From assembly GCA_001465935.1 (NCBI GenBank), contig LNKV01000150.1, positions 1 through 17,896 on the forward strand: a stretch of 17,896 bases of DNA, read 5' to 3'. The notes beneath the pieces were generated by a model that searched no databases, was not told the DNA's origin, and was given only the letters and a program-made list of their open reading frames with translations. The DNA is from Clarireedia homoeocarpa (lineage: Eukaryota > Ascomycota > Leotiomycetes > Helotiales > Rutstroemiaceae). The translations under genes were made by a program, and so were the position numbers. Positions 8,425 to 17,388 of the stretch are shown one piece after another (position 1 is the first letter of the stretch; every line of letters begins with the position of its first letter).

Positions 8425-9864
8425 CTAAGCAAGTTGCCATCCCTCAGCTACCAAATCGTCTAAATAGGCAGTGAAGCAATTTAATCCATCGGAGAGATGA
8501 AAAAAACCGCCCACTCCACCTGTCTCGCATTGGACAATTGGTGCTCCGCACATCCCTTCGCATATAGCATTATTAACTGCCCCAAACATTGCATCAACCG
8601 AATATGCCTGCCATTCTCTAAACTCGATTTCGGGATGTCCAGCCGGTCTTTTGGGCTTCAAGAAACGCCTCCCATATGTTAAAAGACTAACAAGACCAGA
8701 GCTCATTCCATCCACCTCAGACCAAGACCCTTGTTTGATCTCAGAGCCTTCTAAAAGCACCCGAGGAGTCTCAGCTTGAAAGTAGCAGGTATTTGTAAAT
8801 TTTTCAGAGGCAGTAGGCGTAAGTTCAACCAGAGCTATATCAAGCTCCAGTCTAGCATCGATAACATCGCCGATCTTGTCCTCATCTGCAAATGGATGAT
8901 ACACTTCCTGAGAAATTAAGAACCCATGGTGAGAAACAGTAAGCACTTCTTGTCCATCAAATCGTCGAAGTTTGACCCCTGTAGATGTTGCAGCGTTCAT
9001 ACCCTTGAAATTTGAACCTGGTATACCAAAGCCACACTCTATTCTGCATCCTGGGCTAAGGTGCGATGAATGCCGGAGATAGTTTTGACCATCTTGTGGC
9101 ATTGGCCCAATATTTATCGGAGAGTGCTGCGCAGGATCGACGCGGCGCGCACGTGTCATATTCTTCATTGACTTGTAAAACCGGGCTTCGGCATGATGGT
9201 AGAGTGTTGTGCGTCCTGCCACAGTGCCTGGAAGTGACTTGGGCTCATAAATACGACCATCGCCATATTCGAGCTCAACAATTGTCCAATGCGGCATATA
9301 AATGATTTCGCGCACATTTGCCATAGACTGCAATGCTGTAAGGAGTGCGGTATTCTGCTCTTTGGTAGGAAAGGTCATAATTGGCCACTGAAGAGCAGGG
9401 CATGGGTCTGGAACTCGAGGATTAGGATAAGGAGACCGTGGGATGGGTTCCCAGTGCTCTTCTCCGATACCGATTAACATGACTGGCATACATCCGACTG
9501 TGAGAGGTACGGGCTGTGGTGGGTTGGCTGTCTCGATCCATAGGTACCACCCCGACAACCCAACCTGACCATCTCCAAAGTTGTCGCGAAGCCACTCCAA
9601 TTCACTGCCCTTTGGCATACGATATTCTCGGTTCTCCTTATCCCATAGATTGAAGGGGGCTTTGTCGTTTATATGCCTTGCGCCCCAGTCCCCAGCATTC
9701 TCCCACCTCTTTGGTTCAGGGTGTGCATGAGAGAGAGTAAGAGTCGCATGTTGCTCTGATGGTCGAGATCGGAGCGGACTCGTTAGAGCATTAGTGTAAA
9801 TATCGATGTACGGTGAATTGGCTTGAATGCGCTGTACCTGCGGTGATAGGCGAACCGGACTCAT
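8425..9864 (-). CDS. Trypsin-like-fold protein with Cys in place of the nucleophile Ser
   Basis: The frame encodes 479 aa with no intron. Residues about 295-479 read as a chymotrypsin/trypsin-type domain. LTVSHHGF puts the catalytic His at 312. LDIALVEL gives Asp342, as in the DIAL motif of this fold. GMCGAP (437-442) stands where trypsins have GDSGGP, so position 439 is Cys (codon TGC). Order and spacing of His, Asp and nucleophile fit the fold. The N-terminal 290 residues contain no motif I know; about 85-240 look globular and rich in Trp, Pro and Tyr. There is no signal peptide, so a cytosolic location is likely. The start at 9864 (MSPVRLSPQ) is the first Met after the AT-rich upstream DNA. 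It may be an active cysteine protease of this fold, as in viral 3C-type enzymes, or a dead pseudoenzyme. The Ser to Cys change needs a transversion, so RIP did not cause it. Confidence 0.75.
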   Translation of the reverse strand: MSPVRLSPQVQRIQANSPYIDIYTNALTSPLRSRPSEQHATLTLSHAHPEPKRWENAGDWGARHINDKAPFNLWDKENREYRMPKGSELEWLRDNFGDGQVGLSGWYLWIETANPPQPVPLTVGCMPVMLIGIGEEHWEPIPRSPYPNPRVPDPCPALQWPIMTFPTKEQNTALLTALQSMANVREIIYMPHWTIVELEYGDGRIYEPKSLPGTVAGRTTLYHHAEARFYKSMKNMTRARRVDPAQHSPINIGPMPQDGQNYLRHSSHLSPGCRIECGFGIPGSNFKGMNAATSTGVKLRRFDGQEVLTVSHHGFLISQEVYHPFADEDKIGDVIDARLELDIALVELTPTASEKFTNTCYFQAETPRVLLEGSEIKQGSWSEVDGMSSGLVSLLTYGRRFLKPKRPAGHPEIEFREWQAYSVDAMFGAVNNAICEGMCGAPIVQCETGGVGGFFHLSDGLNCFTAYLDDLVAEGWQLA

Positions 9865-10074
9865 CGTGCAGTAAAGAAGCGTGGGTACGAATATTGATTA
9901 TTATAGAGATAAGGATTGTAAGTTATATTCTCCGTGAATATATCTATATAGTGTATAGAGCTAGTAAGCGAAATCAGATAATCTTAACGAACTAATTGTC
10001 ACGGCTCAACCTTGCACGTGCGGCCAAATCACATGACGGGCTACTAACAGGTCTATCGACCTTAAGGAGGACTA
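9865..10074. other. Upstream flank of the protease-like gene
   Basis: The region holds the presumed promoter of the minus-strand gene. It includes TGTCACGG at 9997-10004, which resembles the start of many fungal Ty3/Gypsy LTRs, then CACGTG and TCACATGAC, before the AT block begins. There is no gene. Confidence 0.3.
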
Positions 10075-11225
10075 TATATATAGTTATATAGTATTTATAG
10101 TAAGACTGATTATATTATAAATAGTAATATAGAGATAGAGAGTTAAAATAGTAATATTAAATAAAGACTTTATAAGAAAAATTTAATAAACTTTAGTTTT
10201 TACTTTTATTTTTTATATAGTATTTTATTTATCTCTTTTAATCTCTAGTTAAAATATAATTCTTTAGTTTTTATTTTTATTTTTAACTCTTATTATAAAA
10301 TACTTTTTAATATTTCTAATCTTTATTTAATATTATTATAATATTATTTATATTATTTTATTAATAAAAAACTAATTATTTTTAATATTTATAATTTTAA
10401 TTATTAATATAAATAGTTTCTTTAATTAATTTATTTATATTATTAATTAAATCTCTTTTAAATAATTCTTTTTTAATAAAAAATTTAAGTTTTAATTTAT
10501 AATAATTAATAAAAATTATAATTATTTAATTAATATAAAAATCTTTTTGAAATATATAAATATTAAAGATTATAATATAAATTAAAATTTATAAATTAAT
10601 TTATTTTTTTAAAATTTATTATATATTAATAATTTATAATATAATTAGAATATAAAGATTTTATATAATATTATAAATAATTTAAATTATAAAAATATTA
10701 TTTTTATTTATTAATATAATAAAGATAAATTATTTTTATTTATTAATATAATAAAGATAAATTATTATTATATATTATTTAATATTAATTTATAAAAAGA
10801 ACTTTTAGATATTAATTAGAAAAACTTTTAAAGTTTTTAATTATTAATAAATAAATTTTATTTTATTTTTAAAATCTCTTTTTAATTAATTATTTTAAAC
10901 TTTAAATAATTATATAATATATTTATAATTAAATTATCTTTATTTTTTATATAATTTAAAAGTTATATTAAAATATAATTTTTTTTTTAAACTTTCTTTT
11001 TTTTACTTTCTTTTTAATTATATTAATAAAATTATAATTTTTTTTCTTTATTTCTTTAAATTTATTAAACTATATAATTTACTTTTACTCGAGTTTTATT
11101 ATTTTAAAATTTAACTTTTTCGAATTTTTACTTTATATAAAATATAGATAATATTAAAGTAAAGAATTTAATAAAGTTAAATATTTTATATTATAAATAG
11201 AATCTACTTTCTAAAAAGAATAGTT
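10075..11225. repeat. Second saturated RIP-type AT-rich block
   Basis: Composition is the same as in the block at 1-3880: very few G or C, almost no CpA or TpG, no usable reading frame. Both edges are fairly sharp. It presumably replaces an old repeat copy between the two gene islands. Confidence 0.8.
10698..10761. repeat. Exact 32-bp tandem duplication in AT block
   Basis: Positions 10698-10729 and 10730-10761 are identical over all 32 bases. Because the surrounding DNA is saturated with mutations, an exact copy suggests that the duplication came after the RIP. Confidence 0.8.
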
Positions 11226-11755
11226 CTGGATTTTTACTTTTTCTCGGCTTATACTTAATATTTTCCTTAGCTTAGCACACCCCACATGCCCCTTGGGAGG
11301 CTGGGTCCCTTGCTAAAGCCCCAGGCCACTAGCGTTAAAGAATATCAATCAATCAATCACCTACAGGCCTGGGCCAGACCGCTCCCCCGCATGGTGGCAC
11401 CCCGCCGAGTTTTCAGCTTGCCTCTAATATGGAATGGCCCTATACAGGCTATATAGTACTACATTGTTACATTAGCTTATCATGGCTGGACCTAGAAAGC
11501 TAGGTATATGTCACTCAAAAAGCTTACTTAAGATAGCAACATGCCTGCAAGCGCGCAAAGAATGCTAGATTCCAGTTTTGCGGGACTTAGCGCTGGCGTG
11601 AGGACTGATCTAGGCACTTAGAGCGCCTATTGTGACGATCACAGCTGAAATTCTATACCGAGTACAGGTCTATCTCTATCTACAAATGTCTGTCGAAACT
11701 ACTCTGAATCCAAACTATATCCTCCACAACATCTTAATTATTTTTCCTTAAGAAA
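11226..11755. other. Non-coding 5' half of small GC-balanced island
   Basis: No gene is seen. The stretch carries a short AATC run (about 11343-11358) and a TGTGA-CGA-TCACA dyad at 11631-11643. The last 60 bases before 11756 are pyrimidine-rich, as expected for the 5' leader of the following gene. Confidence 0.4.
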
Positions 11756-12225
11756 ATGGCCGCTATCCTGAACGCCAATCCTGACCCGATTATTGCGAAT
11801 ATCCAAACCCGGTTGACGAATAACGATGCCCATGTCCAGGAGGCAATGCGAACTCCAGGAGGGTGGAAGGTGTGGCTTCAACTGGAGTTGTACTTTTCGT
11901 TTCGCGCAAACCTTGCCCCAGGAATACTGTCGCTCGTGAAGAGAACAATATTTGGAACCAGAATGCGGCTGATCGGATCGATTTCTGGTTTACGCAACCC
12001 GGTGGGCGCATAGGCATTGAGCTCAAGTGTCGTACAGGCAACGAGAGTTCTGCTGTATTCGTTAGCAGATATCTAGGCGACATGACTAAATGCGCCCAGC
12101 AGCCAGGAGTAGTCCCGACTACTTTGTACGCTGTTGCCGTTGCCCGCCAGCTAACCGACTTGAATGGCTACCAGGCTTGGGATCGTCCCTCGTACATGCC
12201 CCTTCAGGCTGGAGCGGTCACATAG
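11756..12225 (+). pseudogene. PD-(D/E)xK nuclease-like gene with a frameshift
   Basis: Translation starts at 11756 (AAA before ATG, good context). It reads about 50 residues of a helical N terminus ending in GGWKVWLQLELYFSF. The frame then runs into a stop at 12011-12013. The frame one base back is open to the stop before 12226 and continues with AREENNIWN, then DRIDFWF and GIELKCR, then FVSRYLGDMTKC and LYAVAVARQL. The Asp of RIDFWF plus the ELK triplet match the PD-(D/E)xK signature; the Glu in LQLELY could be the helix-1 Glu. The two halves fit as one protein of about 150 aa, joined between roughly 11900 and 11935 by a lost base or two gained bases. A GT...AG interval at 11890-11921 would also restore phase, but at 32 nt it is too short for a normal fungal intron. 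The gene sits alone between two RIP blocks, so decay is plausible; a sequencing error is the alternative. Confidence 0.55.
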
Positions 12226-12319
12226 AGATACCTGATTTAGCAAAGGTATAACTACTAGGGTTGGATACTGTACGTTGCAGACTAACGAAATTCATCCGGA
12301 GTGTGTAGTAATACGAGTG

Positions 12320-12687
12320 AGTGTTTATAATATAAATATAATAGTATAGAATCTACTAAATATATTCTAAGCGAGTATAAGAATAAAGATTTTATATTTA
12401 TCTTTAATAAATTTATATTTATATAAACTATTCTTTTATATATAATTTTTATTAAATTATCTTTTAAAAAAAATAAAATAAATTTTTATATAAAACTATA
12501 TTTAAAATATATAATTTTTAATAATATATCTTTTATATATAAATATTATAAAAAAAAGTTTTATATTTTTTCTAATTTATATTTAATTTACTAGATATTA
12601 GAATAGTATTTATAATAATTATAAATAATAAGATTATAATATTTATTATTATATTATTATTAAGATTTTATTTAATAGTTTATTAAA
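12320..12687. repeat. Third saturated RIP-type AT-rich block
   Basis: This is AT-rich DNA of the same kind as the other two blocks. It starts after the nuclease-like gene and ends abruptly at an ambiguous base where the retrotransposon LTR begins. It is either the target DNA into which the element inserted or an assembly neighbour. Confidence 0.75.
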
Positions 12688-12688
12688 N
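12688..12688. other. Single ambiguous base at composition boundary
   Basis: The only N of the window lies exactly where saturated AT DNA gives way to the retrotransposon LTR. Confidence 0.95.
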
Positions 12689-12945
12689 TCAACGCGGCCG
12701 AAGGGATAAGTTGAGTTGTTAATAATGTGACGAGACTGCCAGTAAAGACACTGAATGACCTTAGAATTAACAACTAAAGAGCTAAGAGGATCATAAGGAT
12801 CCGAAGGCTTATATACAGGAAGAGGTCATGTGCTTAATCACATGTATGCTAATGCATGCTAATGCATGCTTGATGTCTGACTCACCCCCAGGGAAGTCAT
12901 GTCCTTATGTAGCATCGTGATAATTCGGTCGGAATCATCACATCA
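12689..12945 (-). repeat. 3' LTR of the Ty3/Gypsy element
   Basis: The LTR begins on the minus strand directly after the polypurine tract, at TGATGTGATG (12945) or TGTGATGATT (12942). It runs to the composition break at 12688, about 255 bp. It contains TATATAAG at 12808-12815, an imperfect inverted repeat GTGATAATTC/GAATCATCAC near 12917-12941, and two copies of AATGCATGCT at 12851-12870. The exact outer end is hidden by the N, and the second LTR is not available for comparison. Confidence 0.65.
12808..12815 (-). promoter_or_regulatory. LTR TATA box
   Basis: TATATAAG on the minus strand lies inside the LTR and is the expected core promoter of the retrotransposon. Confidence 0.55.
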
Positions 12946-12957
12946 CCCCCCCCTTCC
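12946..12957 (-). promoter_or_regulatory. Polypurine tract for plus-strand priming
   Basis: GGAAGGGGGGGG on the minus strand immediately precedes the LTR, the standard position of the primer for second-strand DNA synthesis. Confidence 0.75.
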
Positions 12958-13119
12958 AAAAAAGCTCGCCCTCGAGCGTCCTAATTGCTTTATTAATTAT
13001 TGTCTTAGTTGTATATCCTTAAGGTTTTTTCTTGAATGAGTGTAAATGACCTAAATGGTCCGCAATAAATGAGTGTAGTGTAACTGCAGGAATAATAATA
13101 CTGGCATCTCAATTTAACC
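12958..13119 (-). other. 3' untranslated part of the retrotransposon
   Basis: This is the short stretch between the natural pol stop and the polypurine tract. No gene is seen. Confidence 0.6.
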
Positions 13120-13845
13120 TCATGCTTTGGGCGTCATAAAGTCCAGGAATCGCTTCTTATTTGCCGCAGTCATCGGATGGTCTCCCTCAGCATAGTCATA
13201 GTCGTCTTCTCCGGATTCCCATAATCGAAGCCATTCGGGGAGAAGTGCTGGGGGGCCAGGCACCTTTGGGTTGGCTCGATGGAAGTCTCGAAGCAGTGCC
13301 GGGGATATCTTGAGATCCGATGCTTTGTACCAAGCCAGGTCGACGTCGTAGCCTCTCCATTGTACGCGATACTCCAATGACCTTCGTTTTAAACGGCAGG
13401 CCAGCACTTGCTCCACCTCATATTCATCCGTTCCCGTTATGTTAATTGGCGGGGGTGGTTCATTGTACTGGCCCGGTAATGGGTCATCGGCTGCCTTCCT
13501 TAACTTGTCGGCTGGGAACATATCATGGATTCGTATAGTGCTAGGCAGATCTAGACGATAAGAGTGATCGATGTGTTCCAAGACCTTAAAGCGTCCACCA
13601 GTAGGGTAATCCAGCTTCTTGGATGGCCGCTGCGTTGGCAGGTGTCGTATGTCCAGCCAGACATAGTTGCCAACTTGGAAGTCAACTGGCCGGCGACGCT
13701 TATTTGCTTGCTTGGCCATTTGCTTTTGGGCAGCCATGATGGCAAAGCGGGTATATTCCAAAGCTTCACGATTACGGCGGGTATAAGTGCAAGCGTCTTG
13801 GATATTGAGGTCGTCGACCGGGGGACGTTTAGTTGGCTTCCAATC
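13120..13845 (-). pseudogene. Integrase C-terminal domain and chromodomain of pol
   Basis: This is the longest intact 3' piece of pol, open from the stop at 13846-13848 to the natural TGA at 13120-13122. It first shows the basic integrase C-terminal region, with VGNYVWLDIRHL, PSKKLD and the GGRFKVLEHIDHSYRLDLP stretch that corresponds to the GPY/F module. A proline-rich link follows. The chromodomain lies at about 13267-13425: EYEVEQVL, YRVQWRGY and AWYKASDL, with Tyr, Trp and Tyr available for an aromatic cage that reads methylated histone H3. The tail is acidic. In chromoviruses this domain steers integration to heterochromatin. The sequence is readable, but the upstream stops mean it would not be made as part of pol. 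Confidence 0.88.
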
Positions 13846-14685
13846 CTACGTGGCTCTAGGAGCATATCCGTAAAGCACTTCGAAGAGGGGCAAGTCACCA
13901 AGAGAAGAATACGGTAGGGTCAGCTATACATAGTCCATCATCGGCAGGAATTCGGACTAGTCATCTTGATAATAATTAACAAAGGGTCTCAGCCGCTTTT
14001 ACAAGTACTGGTTGTAGACTTCCGTCTACCCGTCAGTCTGAAGATAGTCTGCAATGGAAAGCTTGACCTTGGTTCCGAGGATATCATTGAACTCAGTCCA
14101 GAATAAGGATATAAACTGAGATCCGCGGTCGGACAGCATTGTCGCGGGTGGGCTATAGTACCGGTAGACATGCGAAATGTAGAGCTTGGCCTGGTCTCTT
14201 GCGGTGATAGTCTTGTAACATAGGATCGTGATAGCTTACTTGGATAAGCGGTCGATAATAACGAGCATATTGTCATATCCATACTTGTCCTTATTGAAAC
14301 TGCAATAATCTATAGTAATATATTCCCATGTATAAGTCGGGACCGGCAATGGGTACAGCAGTCCGGGCGTCTTGTCTCTCGGAACTGAGCTACAACAGCA
14401 TATATAGCAATTGCGGACGTATATAGCGATATTATTCCTCATGGAGCGCCAGTAATAGTACTCCTTAAGAAGCAAGTAAGTCTTCCTAATACCTGGATAA
14501 GCTGTTGTGACAGAGTCATACACCTCGCGGATGAGAAGGGTCCTTAAATTCTTAGTATCGGGAACAATAAGGCGGCTTTTATAAAGTAATAAGCCTTCTT
14601 TGACTTCGAACCTGGATTTGGACTTTGATTCTCCTCGATTTGCCGCAATTCGTAAAGTTTGCAAAGAATCATAATCGCGGTTCGC
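13846..14685 (-). pseudogene. Integrase zinc-binding and catalytic core of pol, broken by stops
   Basis: This segment lies between the stops at 14686-14688 and 13846-13848. The zinc-binding module can be seen from its partner residues (REVYDSVTTAYPG and NCYICC), but both expected His are Tyr, each explained by CAY to TAY. The core shows WEYITIDYCSFNKD with the first Asp, LSDRGSQF with the second Asp, and TEVYNQYL with the Glu. In-frame stops lie at 14236-14238 (TAA), 14026-14028 (TAG), 13999-14001 (TAA), 13957-13959 (TAG) and 13924-13926 (TAG), each at a place where Gln, Trp or another CpA-type codon is expected. The enzyme would join the cDNA to target DNA, but it is inactive here. Confidence 0.87.
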
Positions 14686-16347
14686 CTATAAAACACGGGC
14701 AACTAGATCAATAAGACTTATAGAATTCGTAAGGGTATTCACTTCAAGGGCAGATTCGTCAAAATAGTCGCGCATGTAGGAAACCAAAATCCGGGGGTCT
14801 AGCTTCTTATCCTTAAGCAATTGCTGGATACATCGCTCTTTTTTAGACTTATTTTGAGAACCCAATTCGTCCTCTTTCCGGGTAAGAGCGTCTACTGCGA
14901 AGTTGTCCTTGCCAGGGCGATATACAATAAGGAAATGATAATCAGCCAGGAGTTCGGCCTATCGAGCTTGCCGGGCATTGAGTACTTTGGTTGTCATAAA
15001 GTATTCCAAGGCTTTGTGATCAGTGTAAACTCGGATCTGGTACGGAGTACTTGTCAGCTCAGCACGCCAGTACGAGAATAACTTCACAATCGCAAGCATT
15101 TCTTTATCATAAACCTTATAGTTGAGCTCAGCCGGTTGTATCGTTTTTGAGAAGTATACGACTGGGAACCAGTCGTCGCTATGTTTCTGGGACAGCACGC
15201 TTGCCACAACTCCGTCCGATGTATCAGTTTCGAGCATGCAAGGGAGGTTGTGGTCATAATGCTGCAGGAGTGGGGCGGAGGTCAGTATTTCCTTAAGTAC
15301 GTCAAATGACTGCTGGCAGCTGGCATCGAAGTCAAAGCGAGTTGCAGCCTTTGTCAGTTTGATAAGAGGCTTTGCAATTATACCAAAGTCGCGGATAAAT
15401 CGTCGATAAAAGTTGCAGAAGCCCAGGAATAACTGAACACCTTTAAGTGTAGTCGGGTATACCCATCCCTGGACGACAGCTACCTTCTCGGGATCTACTT
15501 CAATACCGTCAGTTGAGATAATGAAGCCAAGGTACTTTGTACATTTAACGTCGAACTCGTATTTCTTAAGGTCAGCTTGCAAACCAGTATCCTCAAGTCG
15601 CTGAAGCACTTGGGTGATATAGGCTATATAGTCAAGCTTATTTTCCGAGTAAATCAAAATATTATCTAAATAAGCAGTATAAAAAACATCAAGAAAATCA
15701 AACAAAACATTATTCATATAACGCTGATACGTAGCCGGGCTATTAGTCAGTCCAAATAGCATGACTTTACACTTGTATGCCCCGTACCGTATACGGAATG
15801 TAGTGTACTCCTCAGAGGCCGGGTCCATGCGAATACGATGGAATGCTTGACGGATATCCAATTTAGTGAAGACCTTTGCTTTTGAAAGCCTGGCTAAAGT
15901 CTCATCAATGAGTGGAAGTGGATATCTGTCCTTGCAAGTGAGGGCATTCAGGGCTCGGAAGTCAATACATAAACGAAGGGAACCGTTGGGCTTTCTCACA
16001 AACAGGATAGGAGCTGCGAAAGGTACTTGACTTGGCTCAATAAAGCCCTTAAGCAGGTTGTCCGTGATGTATTCCTTAACTGCTTCTAGCTCTTCCAGCG
16101 ACATCTTATAAAGTGGGCTGTACTTAAGAGCTTTTTCTCCATCGCCCTCCAATTGGATCTTATAGTCATATAGGCGATAAGGTGGAAGGAGGTTGGACTC
16201 AGACTTCGAGAACACATACGTATATGTCGCATATTTGGCCGGTACGGGTGGCTCAGCATCAATGTTCATAAGGGAGTGCATGGCAGTAAAACGGTCAGTC
16301 GAGGCCAGCAACTGTGCGACCAGGGCAGCTATGTCTTGCTTAGATAT
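14686..16347 (-). pseudogene. Reverse transcriptase and RNase H of pol
   Basis: The 450-residue stretch 14962-16311 is open. RT motifs follow in order: YPLPLIDETLARLSKAKVFT, LDIRQAFHRIRMDP with the first catalytic Asp, MLFGLTNSPATYQRYMN, and YLDNILIYSEN where YxDD is expected. The second Asp of that pair is Asn (codon AAT, 15661-15663), which should abolish polymerase activity. The thumb and connection (TKYLGFIISTDGIEVDP, FLGFCNFYRRFI) are normal. RNase H follows with ETDTSDG, YDKEMLAIV, YTDHKALEYF and AVDALTRK, so its four acidic residues are kept. A TAG at 14959-14961 replaces the Trp after LNARQAR, inside RNase H. The segment ends at TAG 14686-14688. All changes fit CpA to TpA mutation. 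Confidence 0.92.
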
Positions 16348-17067
16348 TTACTGCTCTTTTTGCTGGTCAATTAGGCTCTCGACCTCTTGCAGGGTAACTG
16401 TAAAGAGCTTATTGTCGCTGTCCCTTTTGCAAATACAGTTCATCGCTACAGCAGAGATCGTATATATCTCCACAGCACTTGGCTTGCGTTGCGTAGGGGG
16501 GATCCAGAGAGGCTTTGGGAGTCTCTTAGACTCAGCATTAAGCATAGGAGCTATAGGCTCGACCAGCTTCAGCTCTTTTTCTATATAGATAGTGGAACGT
16601 TTGGCCTAGGCCTCATGGGATGAGCCCTTTGTGACCGGGATAGCTTCGTCTTTGGTGGGGGAAGCCGGGCCATTGCCTGAGATATTTAGCAGATTTGCTT
16701 GGAGGTAGAGTAATAAACGTATAACGGGCAAATTTAACGTTTTTCCGTCTGTGCGTTGCTTTTTGGTGGTAACCGCACTAATAAAAAACGGCTATTTCCG
16801 ACAAATTTTTGAGTCTGGGTGATTCTGGTCAAATTTGCGGTCCCGACGCTCCATATCAGCTTGATGGGCCCTGTTTATTGCCTCGGGCTCGCGCAAGCAA
16901 GCCTCAATGTTATAAGATTTTGTATATGTTTGACTTATGGGCAAGTCCTTGGGCCAAATAAGACGTCTACAGGCGCAGTCGACTAGTACTCGGTTCTCCG
17001 CAAGCTATTTTCGTCCTAGAATTACTGTATATATACCCAAGTAGATGATTAGAAAGGGGGTAAATGA
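16348..17067 (-). pseudogene. Protease C-terminus and linker of pol, broken by stops
   Basis: Same frame as the RT. The start reads FLIIYLGIYTVILGRK, then a TAG at 17005-17007 where Trp is expected, then LAENRVLVDC and RRLIWPKDLP. This is the usual C-terminal end of Ty3/Gypsy protease. A linker of low conservation follows, rich in charged residues, with TAG at 16792-16794 and 16606-16608 and a TAA at 16348-16350 just before the RT region. Confidence 0.75.
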
Positions 17068-17388
17068 TTAGATACGACTATCGATCGTAAGGTTTATTAA
17101 AGTGTAATAGGTGATTAGGAGCCTACCCTGGCTATTGTATCCCTTGACCCGCAAGGGCGTCTTCAAGCGTTTGATTATAGGCCTGAGACTATAATAAAGT
17201 CGTTGTAGGAAAGAAACATCAATTAGTGCAAAGCCATTTGCTCCGGAGTCAATGAGAGCCTTGGTTTGATAGAAGACACTACTTTTTACTAGCTTACATA
17301 GTATTGTCATATAGTCTCCTCCTATTAGTTTGGTTAAGTCCAAGTATCTCATGTCTCTCAAGCCACCTAGGAAGGAGTCTTTGCCTAG
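17068..17388 (-). pseudogene. Retroviral-type aspartic protease of pol
   Basis: The open stretch contains ALIDSGANGFALID, the active-site loop of a retropepsin with the catalytic Asp at codon 17248-17250. It also has the expected hydrophobic strands after it (LRVKGYNSQG, LINLTID). The segment ends at TAA 17068-17070. In the intact element the protease would cut the Gag-Pol precursor. Its frame is -1 relative to the upstream gag-like ORF, whose stop (17385-17387) lies within this region's start, so expression would need a frameshift or the original frame has been changed by an indel. Confidence 0.85.

Noticed and set aside
11631..11643. TGTGA-CGA-TCACA dyad as the start of another LTR
   Set aside because: Only 13 bases support it; no polypurine tract, TATA spacing or match to the LTR at 12689-12945 was found.
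11870..11921. 52-nt GT...AG intron to explain the frame change in the nuclease-like gene
   Set aside because: The donor GTGTGG is poor and the length leads to the third frame rather than the one carrying the nuclease motifs.
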